In this document: positions 43,600 to 57,987 of the stretch, one piece after another | Layout: every line of letters starts with the position of its first letter | Position numbering within the stretch: the first letter of the stretch is position 1 | NCBI GenBank assembly: GCA_963556145.1 | Contig: OY744464.1 | Location: 5,146,001-5,210,000, forward strand | Reading direction: 5' to 3' | From: Hygrocybe punicea | Lineage: Eukaryota; Basidiomycota; Agaricomycetes; Agaricales; Hygrophoraceae | DNA: 64,000 bases | The notes under the pieces: generated by a model | Told to the model about the DNA's origin: nothing | Seen by the model: the letters and a program-made list of their open reading frames with translations, nothing else | The model's database searches: none | Position numbers and translations under genes: made by a program

Positions 43600-45225
43600 T
43601 CACACTGAGAGATTTCCTCGAGCATCCTCCACATAAACCCGCAACAAACGAATAACTGTCTGTAAATTCTGACTGAACTTGGCTGAAATTGGTATGATAT
43701 CCAAGGGCCCGCTTCTTGCCTGGCCGTTTTCCATGGCCATTTCACTCAGTACAAATTCCTCCAAACGTCGCAATTTCCCTCGTGCTTCCTCTTCTGCAAT
43801 AGGGTCACGAACTGGAAGGAGGTCCGCTTTATTGGCGATAACAATCCTCCCTTTGGCGCTCAAACCTGGCTTGTACTTGTCAAGTTCCTCTCGTAAAATT
43901 CGCAGTTCGTCCCACGGTGCAGGGCCTGAGAGGTCGACGACGTAGGCAAGGGCAAGAGAACGCTCGATGGCACGCAGAAAGGAATGGCCAAGTCCAACGT
44001 TCTCAGAAGCCCGTGAGACGAGTCCCGGATTGTCAGCGACGGTGAAGCGAAAGCATTCAACGATATTGCTGTCATCGGCAACCGTAACGACGCCCACGAC
44101 AGGATTCAGCGTTGTGAACGCATAGCTTGCCACTTTGCTTTTTGCCCTCCCACCTGTTAGTGCGCGCAAAAGCGTGCTTTTTCCAGCATTTGGCATGCCA
44201 ACCAATCCTACATCGGCCAAAAGTTTGAGTTCCAAGCTCAACGTGACACGTTCTCCCTTTTGTCCACGGGTAGCAAACTTTGGGGAGCGGTTAGTGGCTG
44301 AGAGAAAATGAGGATTTCCCAAACCACCCAGACCGCCAGACGCAACTAGATGTCCCAAAGGTTCCTGATGTCTAGTTCCAAGAGGTGCGTCAGGCGACAA
44401 GGGCGTCTCTTCGGTTTTGTCGAGGTCTAAGTCTATCGGATGCAGAGTCTGCTGCTTTCTCGCTAACCGTTGCTCCTTCTCGTGTCGATACAGAGACGCC
44501 TCAGCTTGCCTGAATGCATCTCGACGCACGTTATCCTCTTCAGAATTCGGATAGTGTAACCATCTCCTTTCCCTCATCTTCAGCCTTCTCTCTACTGGAC
44601 TTAACCCTTCGAGTCCCTCCTCCTCTGCCTCCCATGTGTCCTTACTTCGCCTCGCGTCGTCACTCGTTAACTCTCTCACGACAGTTCCTAAAGGCACCTT
44701 GATAACCAAGGAGGCGCCATTCTTCCCATTTCGCCAGGTACCCTGTCCATTGGCACCAGGTTGGCCGCAGACACGTTTTGGAATGGAGGACAGTGTGGTC
44801 AGGTGAGGGGTTGGGAGTATATAAACATCCCCTCCCCGACCTCCATTGCCTCCAGAAGGCGGACCAAACGGTTTGAATTTTTCTCGGTGGAAGGCGACAC
44901 ATCCGTTTCCACCGATGCCTAACGGATGGAAGATTCTGTATGAGCAGTAGCATGCTAGACAAAGACCAGTTTTGAGAGAAAAATGGACATACCTCCTCTT
45001 ACGTTGATTACGACGTGATCAAGGAAACTCTGTCCCTGTATGTCAAGAATCAGGAAGCATATTGCGAAACAATTACAGTTCACTGACCCCCTGTCTACGT
45101 TTCCACTCTGTCTTACGTTTGCGGTGGAGTTTTTGCAAGTCCTCTTGCTCAGAACTTGTCAAGGTCGTCAAAGGTTTGCCTGGGAGTCTCAGGCTGAGCG
45201 AGCGAGCCCGAGCCAGCATTGGCAT
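43600..45225 (-). CDS. MTG2: Mitochondrial Obg-family GTPase MTG2
   Basis: Exons 45225-45088, 45029-44993 and 44918-43600 give 497 aa. The Obg fold is glycine-rich: SFLDHVVINVRGG, GGNGCVAFHREKF, GGNGGRGGDVYI and GANGQGTWRNGKNG. G motifs follow: GMPNAGKST (299-307), TTLNP, DNPGL and NKAD. MTG2 helps assemble the large subunit of the mitochondrial ribosome. Between VPLGTVVRE and GGLGGLGNPHF lie roughly 110 residues, mostly charged, which is longer than in bacterial Obg. The N terminus (MPMLARARSLSLRL) suits mitochondrial import; an in-frame ATG at 45297 would overlap the neighbouring start, so 45225 is preferred. Only 70 bp separate it from the divergent nucleoside hydrolase. Confidence 0.92.
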
Positions 45226-45295
45226 GTTTAAGTTGAAATTGTTTATATAATCGGAGATTGAATCTGCAAACTGGCTTGCATTCACTATAGAAAAC

Positions 45296-46693
45296 ATGAA
45301 GTTTGTATGGTTGGATTCTGACCCAGTAGGTTATCAATATTGTGATTTATTCACACCGCTGCTGAGTGCGATTGGCAGGGCCACGACGACGTTATAGCAA
45401 TCTTGCTCGCCCTGCATTCTACCGATATACACCTCCTGGGTGTATCAACGGTATATCTGAATCTGTGATTCAAATCTTACCTTATTTGCCTTTCACTGGC
45501 AGGTACATGGAAATGCCAATGTCGCTTGTACAACCAAGAATGCGGCTCGGTGTTTACTTGCCTTCGGTGCACCTGCAAACGTACGCATATACCCTGGAGC
45601 ATCTAAACCCCTGCTCGGTCCTGCAAAACATGATGCAGAGATTCACGGGGTGGATGGACTCGGGGGTGTTGAAGGGCTTCCGGAACCCGATAGCCCAGAC
45701 GTACGGGCCTTAATAGCCACTAACGAAGATGGTTCTCCCATCCGAGCACTTGAAGGGATGGCCAATCATATAAGAGAAACTTGGAACAATGGTACCGGTA
45801 GTCGGGTGACCGTTATTTCAACTGGCCCCACTACAAACATTGGTAACAGCGTCTAACAAACCCTGTTGGCAACATAAGCTCGCGTGAACTTACTTGATCA
45901 CATATAGCTTTATTCGTCAGTGTTTATCCCGATCTTCTGGATGCTGTAGAAGAGTTGGTATTTATGGGGGGAGCTGTCGGTCTTGGTAACCGATCCTCCG
46001 TTGCAGGTCCGTGCAATTTTTATCCAATTTTCCAACACCAATTTTTCGTGTGCAACAGAGTTCAACATTTTGTGTGACCGTTGAGTATATTAGTATTCAA
46101 GCAGTTAACCATATTTAATCGACTTCTTTTTAGCTCACGCAGCACAGATGGTCCTCGACGCACCCCTGAAGAAGACTATGATACCTCTCAACGTTACACA
46201 TACAGCTATTGTCACAAAACACGTTCACACTCTGTTACGTGCTCCTTCCGATACTTCATTAGACGCAGCAGGACTCCCTCAGGCTTCAAGCAAACTGCGT
46301 CATACGCTTTCAACACTGATAAGCTATTTTGCGGACGCCTACAGGTCTACTTTTGGGTTTACGGATGGACCTCCCCTTCATGACGCATTGACCATTGCCT
46401 GCGTATCACGCCCGGATCTCTTCCTCTGCGAGCGATATCGAGTTGACGTTGAACTCACTGGGCAGCAAACTTCTGGGGAAACTGTTGTGGATATCTGGCG
46501 TTATCGTTCTTGCGATGATTCCTGGGGCCCACTGGGAAAAAATTGCCTTGTCGCCAAATCTATTGATGTAAATGTTTACTTGACCCAATTGGATTGCCTA
46601 CTTCTCAATTGCCTTGTACAGGTGAATGGATTTTTCAACTACTTCTTGAAATGCGTGGAACGATGTGATGAATTATCTCCCTTGAACAAGTAA
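45296..46693 (+). CDS. URH1: Inosine-uridine preferring nucleoside hydrolase
   Basis: Exons 45296-45325, 45379-45450, 45503-45842, 45908-46006, 46059-46079, 46134-46567 and 46622-46693 give 355 aa. The N terminus has the calcium- and ribose-binding DSDPGHDD (7-14). STVHGN, HGVDGLGG, STGPTTNIALFVSVYPDL, VFMGGAVGLGN and EFNILCDPHAAQMVL follow, then the FTDGPPLHDALTIA motif with the catalytic-site histidine and aspartate. The enzyme splits nucleosides to base and ribose in salvage. Exon 5 is 21 nt and carries EFNIL-CD. It is tail to tail with the formin gene, 79 bp apart. Confidence 0.94.
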
Positions 46694-46772
46694 TGATAGC
46701 GCGCTCTACATGCGGTGTTGCATAGATAATAATGCGTGAGAAAATATCCAAGATGGTTCCTCGGCGTACTAG

Positions 46773-48808
46773 TCAATCAAAGACACGACTCTGAGGCCGG
46801 CCACCATCCAAGAAAATCTTGCTCAGTGGTCGGAGTGGTCGATGCCTTCTCTTGCCATCCTTCATGCTACGAATAGCTTGATCAAAGTCTCCTCGACCGA
46901 TAGACCGCCGCCCAGTTGCATAACCCTGAGAACTGTTGGCCGGCGGCGTTGAAGAGCGGGGTAAAGCCTCGTCATTCGCTTTGATGATCTGCATAACCGA
47001 ACTTAGTCTCATGCTTAAGTGTAGATGCACCGTACTGACTGTTGTTTTGTCGGGCGAATATATGTTTGGTTGTTTGGCATTTGATGTTCGTAATTTCTCT
47101 TCCGCATCGTGGACTTCCAACGCACATCTCTATAACCAAGGTTCAATTGGGTTGATCGCCGGCAAAGAAAGAAATTGTGTTCACCTGAAGAGAAGAGGAG
47201 AAGGATAAAATGAGTCCGAATAAATCCTCCGGCTTAGGTGCATCTGGAGAGTCCGGTTGCTCTCCGAAGTATATCAATAAAGACCGAAGTTCCCCTTCAA
47301 CGGAATTACCCATTTTCTCCAAAGCATCCACGCTTGGTCCAACTTGTACAACAAACTCCTAGCAGTCGATAAACAGTGAGGGTCCACCACGGACAACAGA
47401 GAGAGGTCACGACCTGCATCACATGTATAAACTGATCATTCGCTGCTAAAGAACCAAGTTGTTTCAGTCGCTTAATTTCCTCTTTCACCTGCGCCAATCC
47501 TGTGATGAGTGAATTGATGGACTGTACAACTGTCTGTACAGAAACTGTATAGGGAACCATCAGTTTGCTGTGTTTGCAATACGAATCACGAGCTTGCCTC
47601 GAGCAGCAGCTTCGAGGTGTGGTATGTCGTCCACAAAGTTGACCAACTGTGGATCTCTCCGCATGAGAACCCGGGCAATATAATGGAGAAGCGTCGGGCA
47701 TTCTGGCCCCCCTTTCGCAGTCCTAGTCTCCTTCACCTAACAGAACAAATGTAAGGGGCAGGAAACTAAAATCAAGTAATGAATTACTTTCAGCAAGGCA
47801 TCAAGCCGGAAGCCTTGGGCTCCTCCACGGAACGTTGAACTATTCAACGTGTTGCCTATGACTAGGACAGCCTTGAATAGTCGTCTTAGTTCCTACTTGT
47901 GACATGAGGTGTATCTGTTCTCAACTTGCAATATTAACTTGAATTTCGCTGACGAGCGCAATTCATGAGACGAATTGCGCAATGCATTCAATTCTGGTCG
48001 AATTTCTTCGATATCAAGGTCGAATTTCCGTCGATACAACATACAGTCCAGACGTTCAGACAGCCGAGGAATGGTCATAATCTGTGAAAGCGGTCACCTT
48101 AGTCTATTAGTCCTAAACAGAGCAGCTCACCTGGTGGAAGTACTGATCCGCTTTGGCAAGCTTGCCTACGTCTTGGAAGTCTTTGATCCGTCCAATCTAG
48201 ACGATGTCGATTAACGACGGAACAGCAAGGCCATGCACATACCTCTTCAGGGGTCGGGAGCTGCCTGCTGATGGCCTTGAGGTTATCAAAATGCAACTTA
48301 TGGTCGTCCAATTCTAAAAGCGCTCTGCGAATATCAGATAAACTCATTTTAATGCGTGAAAGCATTATTGCTAGGGGCGCGATTCAGGGAGATTCTTAAA
48401 AAGGGCTACCTGCACATACCAACGTTATTGGCTCGCGAGATATCTAAAAGAGTTGTAACATTCTGCTTCTTGGCAGGGCTTTTTGCAAGAGGAGTAGAAG
48501 GTGAATTATCAATGGTGAAGGTCGCCTCCAAATCCTCCATATTGAATGAAATATTTGAGGGAATGTCACGCCAGACCGTCGGTGATGTAGATAAACCCAA
48601 CTTGTTCCAAAAGAAGGGTTTCAGTTTCTTGGCAGGTCGTTGCGTCTTCTTGATAGTCACTTTGACTGCAGATGGCGGTGGTAGTGGTGGTGGTGGAGGC
48701 GGCGGTCCTCCACCCAAGCTGCTACTGGGCAGTGATGGCAGACAGATTGAAGGTGACGGCGGAGGTGGAGGGCCGAGCAGGCCAGGAAAAGAATCCGAGG
48801 AGGGAGGC

Positions 48809-48840
<32 letters not shown>

Positions 48841-51800
48841 AGGCGGCAGTAGCAATCCAGGGCCTGCTTGATGTGTTGAAATAGTCGATTTCTTTCCAGA
48901 TGTTAAGAGAGGCGGCGGCGGCGGCGGCGGCGGCGGCGGGGGTGGGGGCGGGGGTGGGGGTGGGGGTAGGGAGGAGCCTGTCGTGCCAGAGGGTGACGCC
49001 AATGCCATTACGTACGGTTCTGATGCACCAGACGATGGTACAGCGGCAGCCGATTTGGGCTTAGTCGGAGGGGGAGGTGGAAGAGAATTTGCCTTGAACT
49101 CTTTCTCGGTTGCGAATTTCGGTTTAAATAACAATTGATCTTTGAGATCAGCAACCTCTGCACAAAGGAACGCAATTTGAGCGTCTTTTTGTGTCAGAGT
49201 TTCGATAGTTCGAGCCGCCATCAGTTCGGCATCAACTTCTGCTTCTCGACTTTCCTGCCTGTCTTCCTCCCTGGAGAGGAAGCGGGTGTATACGGATTCT
49301 AAAGCTCGTTTGAGATAGACTATTTCTTTGTCCTTGATACCAAGTGAACTCTCAAGTTCTCCGGTCTGCATGAAATCAACTTAAAAATCCCGACACTTGT
49401 GATATCAATTCTCATCCCGTACCTTAGTCCTCAGTTTGGCGATCTCTTCCATCAAGGTGTTCCATTTGGCTCGATCACGATCTCGTTTTGCCCGTTCATC
49501 CTAAAAACCGTACATATCATCCTTCACATTGGCACAAGAACGTGTGGTTAACTTACAGAATCTCGCCCCTCTGGATTTTGAGATTTGAATCGATCAACTT
49601 CAGCCTGCAGCTGCAAAACTTGCTTCTCTTTGAGCACAAGGCGTTGGACGAGGCCATGGAAGTTCTTTGAATAATTAACATATTTTCCTTGTGTGGGGGT
49701 GAGCGGCGTACCTCTTGTCCAGCTTTACCGACGCTCTTGCTGTTGGGGACAGGGAGGCCAAGAGGTAGCGACTTGAGCGTATTCATCTCAGCAATCTGCT
49801 GATTTAGTTTGTTACGCAACTCAGTTCGCTTGGTCGAATTGGTTAGTTAAAGATATCGTATGTTTTTGCACTGGCACTCACTTCATCGCTGAGCTCTTCG
49901 ACTTTGCTTCGAAGCGTTTCCAATTCTTGCTCTATAACATTATCACTATCTGATGCAGCCTTAACCTCCAACTCCTGGCCAGTAATGTGCTGCACTGAAG
50001 CTGCAAACCGCTTGATGAAGATATGCCATCCGTCGTCACTAATAAACGAGCACTTGAGTCATTATAACACAGAAAATGAGAGCACAAAACTTTACAAAGT
50101 ATCGAGCAATGCAGCTTGTTCAACAAATCTGTCTAAAATAGTGAACAGGTCGGCCTTGAGTTGACTACTGGGTCATCAACGCGAGCCATCAGATTATTCC
50201 CGGTGCACTTACAGGCCAACATCTCTTTGCAAAATCTGCCCGTAATGATTTAGAATCTCAACCATCATTGGGTACAGTTCACCATGCTGTTTTGCCAATT
50301 TCACCAAGTCTTCAAGGGCCACTTCGGAATCAGATCGTGATCGTTCGTGCCCAGAAGCTCTTTGTGTCACAAGAGTCCTTGCACGTTCACACATGTCTTG
50401 CTCATCTTCCAACTTTTCGTCAGTGTAGACGTCTAGCTGTGTTAACAAAGCGTCCGGAGGCTTGACGTATCGTAAAGCCTAGGGCGTTCGTGGTCAGAAG
50501 CAATCGAATTTCCTTCCTCGGATTTCAACATACCGCGATGACTTCATTGAGCCCACGCCGTCCAAACTCCTCACGGAGTAGAATTCGGTCCTCCAGAGAC
50601 TCGGGACAGTTGGTAAGGGCGTTGACGAGAGCCATAGAAGCCGTGCGAGCTTCCCAAGCCCCTTCCTCCGTATTTCCAAAGCCTGTCTCTTCTGTCTCTA
50701 TGTCAGTTGTGTCGGGTAAACGCAACGAATTGATCAGTGATTCAAAGCGGAAAGATTCTTCAAATGCGATGCGATAATCAGACATTGCGGAGAGCACGGC
50801 TTTATGACCATCGGTCAGGGAGATAATGCATATAGCAGCGAGAATCTCCGAGGCTAGTGTCCGTATCTTGAGTGATGAAACATGAAGTGAGTATGCGATA
50901 TGAGTGATTGCTGTTGGGGAAGATAGGGCTCGATTGAAACCAGGCTGTAGAGCACAAATCAGTAAACCAATAGCTGTGGAATGTTTCTCGACTTACCTCC
51001 GTATTAAGAAGCACACGTAGGCACTTCATAACTTCCAATACAACTGCGATTTGGACGTCGCTCAGATGCTTCCTCTTTCCTCCATTTCCAACCAGACTTG
51101 TCAAAAGCTTACTCAATGTTTCAAATCCCTGCTCCTTATCTACAAATTCTTCAATCCAGGTCAATTTTGCGGTCGAAAGGTGAACACGTAACGAGATGAG
51201 ATGTTTGACAAGTTTTATGTCCGTTGCTTTGCCACTGCGAATTCCATCAACATACCATGTTGCCGTCATCGCGGTTTCCTTATTCGAGGTGTTGGCCTTA
51301 TCACCACCTGATGAGATCCACCAACTACTCCAGCCTCCCGTACTCTGGGGCTGCAGAGGCTGCATCTCTTCAGCCATCTTCGCAATGTGTGTCTTCCCAT
51401 CTCTATCTCCGCCAACTGATCCAAATTCTCCGCTTGAGCGATCGGAAGAATCTGCAGATACAACAGGCGGCGCCACATTCCCCGCTCCCCAACCAGTCAC
51501 AGAGAACCGTCTCATTAGACCAGCATCTCCAGTAAGTTGCGGTACTAGACGAGGCAATAATGTCGCGGCACTAGAAGGGCCATAAGAAGCTGCATAAACT
51601 GGCTGACCCGTATCCTGCCTGGATGATTTGGTAGGTGACACTCTGGCACTAGAGGCAGACATAAATTGCCGATTCTGCTGCAGGAGATACCGTTTGCGAT
51701 CGGGGGACAAGTCAAACATAGCACTCCGCTGTGTTCCTTTGAGTCCCATTTGATCCTGATCAAGAGATCAGCTGTGTGACACCAGCAAAGATATGCCACA

Positions 51801-53024
51801 GACATACCACCATCTCTTCAAAGTCAGCTAAATCAAGGTCGTCGGAACTAGTCCCAGCATGCATCGGATCCTCCGGTCGATATTCCACAAGTTTGGGCTC
51901 GCTCACACTCTTCCTATCAGGAACCAAGACTGCGCTGTCACGTGTGGGTAATGCTAGCGGTGGGGGGCGGATCCAACCGTCGAAAAAGCTGGACAATCGA
52001 TTGGAGGTTAATGATACTCTCCAGTCTGGCGTGCTGGAATTGGTTGTTGAGGAACTCGGACGAAGCTGTGACTGTGATATTTCACGCCGTTTTGCGGTAC
52101 CTTCGTCGTCGCCGTCTTCTTCCTGAGATTCCTGTAACGCCGCAAGTCGCTTGATGGTTGTTTCAGAAGGCTCAGCGGCTGCTACTGACGACATATTTCG
52201 AGATTTCGACCGGCGAAACCATTCTTCGGGGACACAGAATCGAAATTTGCGTTTCGCAGAACGTGAGAATGGATTGGCAGTAGATGGGCACCCGATGATA
52301 GCAAACATCAAAGAAGTGGAAGGTATCTTGACGGACTCTGAGAAGAAGACGTCAGTAACCGCGTTAAAAACATTACCATGGACAACGAACTTTCCAAAGT
52401 CCCATCCACCCAGACTTCTTCTAAAACGTATTCCACATTTCCACCCCCTGGAAAATGAAGGGCCTTCGTTAATCCAAGCTCGTTCATTGTCGATTCGATA
52501 ACATCATTAGCTGTCATTGTCTTTGATATAAAGACCTTCCATTTGAAACCGTCGTGAATTTCTGGTACACGCAGAAACGTATACGTAAACGAGAGACGCG
52601 GATGCAGAGAAATGAGGCGTAGGATGGGGGTGTGGAGATGAGATGTCATTGGAAACGAAGAGAAATGTCGTTGAGGGGAAGCGTTACGAGGGGTAGCATT
52701 GACCAAGGGTGCGATAATGGTAGTCGGAGGAATAATGCCTGGACAGCGAAATATAAATGCTGCAGTCAGGGAAAATAACACAAACTAACCGTCGCCGAGT
52801 GCTTCAAGCTCATCCTCTTCCCATTGCCGGCCGCTCTGTTCCGTCCGGATTCGTTGCAATGCCCAACCTCGCTCTTCAAGGTCACCAAGAATATCCAACC
52901 TCACACCATCCAGTGCAATCAAAGCATTTATTACATCCCGAGCAGTGCCATCTGGTGGGATTTCTGCAAATTGAAGAATTCCATTTGTGAGAGCAGTCGG
53001 TACAATGAGTGGAATATCTGGCAT
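46773..53024 (-). CDS. Formin (FH1-FH2 actin nucleator, Bni1/SepA type)
   Basis: Twenty-one exons from 53024 down to 46773 join in phase to give 1,739 aa. Boundaries include 52790/52738, 52377/52335, 51808/51755, 50997/50944, 49423/49365, 48420/48370, 47598/47544 and 47040/46988. The N terminus has a ubiquitin-fold-like segment, then an armadillo GBD/FH3 region (LVKHLISLRVHLSTAKLTWI, SLLGN-type repeats), coiled coils, an FH1 with polyproline runs of about 19 and 15, and FH2 from ~1285 (KPFFWNKL, DIRRALLELD, VLVIGNTLN, GFRLDALLK). The end, VGRGDFDQAIRSMKDGKRRHRP, resembles an autoregulatory DAD. Formins build unbranched actin cables and rings for polar growth and septation. Intron 47597-47545 starts with GC. 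Intron 47039-46989 is 51 nt, in frame and stop-free. Confidence 0.92.
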
Positions 53025-53281
53025 AGTGCCAACGTCACGGTTGTAGCCAACTTGCAGGATTCAGCGATGCGCCACTTCGTTTCCCCTCGACTAAATTGTA
53101 TGGCTGGAGTCAATGAAGTATTCCTGGCTCGACATCCGAGCTCGTATATCCGAGTCCGTTCAGGAAATTCAGGAAGGTCCGTACTTACTTACATAATCTG
53201 TTTGGTGAAAAAACGCTGGATTTACAGTAATCTCGTTGTACACCGTGACATACTATGATATCAGCCAAACTAGAACCAAGA

Positions 53282-56551
<3,270 letters not shown>

Positions 56552-56707
56552 AGTGCAATATTCAGCCTTTGGGGCTCAAGAGGTTCCGAGTCAATGCTGG
56601 ACGCGACGGTACTCAACACGAGAAGGCTTGCCCTGAAGAGCTTGTGACAACCTAACCCCGTGACCGTGACTTATACTGCTCTAACGTATCGATATCGATC
56701 AACGCCA

Positions 56708-57880
56708 ATGGATTTGGAGCCAATGGATCCTGCTTACGTCGCCGACATTTTGTCTCGACCACCATTTGTTACGATAAATGGTGTCCACAACATTCGGGAT
56801 TTGGGCTTATACCCTTCATCATACGGCGATCAAATCACGAAACCCAACTTCGTCTTCCGTTCCGCAGAGATCTCTGGCATCACTGAAGAAGGCGCGTCTG
56901 GACCCGGGACTACGGCTTGACATTCATTTAATGTTTAATTTGTTTTCGCATATCTCCTTAGGCAGAGAGCAGATGAGGGAATTGGGTATCACCGTTATCT
57001 TTGATTTGCGATCAGATACGGAAATCGAAAAATACAAAACACCTTTACCAGAGATTGATGGTGTGGAAGTTTTGCGAACACCGGTCTTTCAGTGGGAAGA
57101 CTACAGTCCAGAGATGATGGCCAGGTACGTGCACTGGCAATTCTAGGTGTATTTAAGTCATACACCTCGCCTAGACGATATCGACTATATGCCAGTGGGA
57201 AGACTGACGTATGCGCCACTTTGAATTCTACTGGCGAAAACTGAACAGTGTTGCAAGGCTTTCATGGAATTATACTCTCAAATCCTCGATAGTGGAGGAT
57301 CGGCGTTTGGTGCTATCCTTCGACATGTAAGAGACAGGAAAACGGGTGGCTGTCTTATTCATTGTACTGGTGTGTTCGTAACAAATACTTGCATTTCATG
57401 CCATTTCCCTTACTACGGAAAAGCGGGGAAGGACCGAACAGGGGTAATCGCCGCAATCATTCTCAAGGTAAGATGATACTTGGAATCTTTTGTCGCCGCC
57501 GAACTTCTGTTCTCGATCTGTAGCTTGCTGGTGTGAGGGACGAAGTAATTGCAGAAGATTACGCCCTCACACGTATCGGCCGTGAACCTCTGCGCGAGAA
57601 GGTCATGGCTCGTCTGAACGAAGAGCCTCTTTTCGCCTCGAACAATGAGGCTGCCCTAAATATGTTCGTTTGCCGGTCCGTAATCACACTTCGTTGCTAC
57701 CCTTGACACTATCAATGATACGATGCAATTATCAGCGAGGCAACGATGCTTGCTTTCCTGTTGATGTTGCAGGAGAAATATGGAGGAGTAGAGAATTACG
57801 TGAGACAATGTGGACTCTCAGACGAGGATATTGACACGATACGGACAAATCTCCTCGTACCTTCAAACACCCTTCCATAG
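56708..57880 (+). CDS. Tyrosine/serine protein phosphatase (Tyr_phosphatase3 family)
   Basis: Exons 56708-56895, 56966-57124, 57175-57208, 57249-57369, 57424-57467, 57524-57675 and 57736-57880 give 280 aa. The N-terminal NGVHNIRDLG and FRSAEISGITEEG, then ITVIFDLRSDTEIEKY, lead to the CX5R active site HCTAGKDRTGV with catalytic C166 and R172. This layout is that of the fungal and bacterial LipA-like dual-specificity phosphatases; the physiological substrate is unknown. The first intron can be read as GT-AG (56896-56965) or, three bases upstream, as GC-AG. Both give the same length, so I took the normal form. The gene is tail to tail with VAC14. Confidence 0.88.
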
Positions 57881-57987
57881 CCAGCGTATTCAAGAACCGA
57901 GATCTGACTTACACTTGCAACGTAAAATTGACAAGGTTTCAGCACATACTGTGACGTTTATTATAGCGAATAGTCCTCCCTGACTTC

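Noticed and set aside
45226..45297. Longer MTG2 start at 45297
   Set aside because: It would overlap the start codon of the divergent nucleoside hydrolase and adds residues unlike a presequence.
56896..56965. A fifth GC-AG intron, in the tyrosine phosphatase
   Set aside because: Shifting both splice sites by a few bases gives a normal GT-AG intron with the same protein length, so the unusual form is not required.
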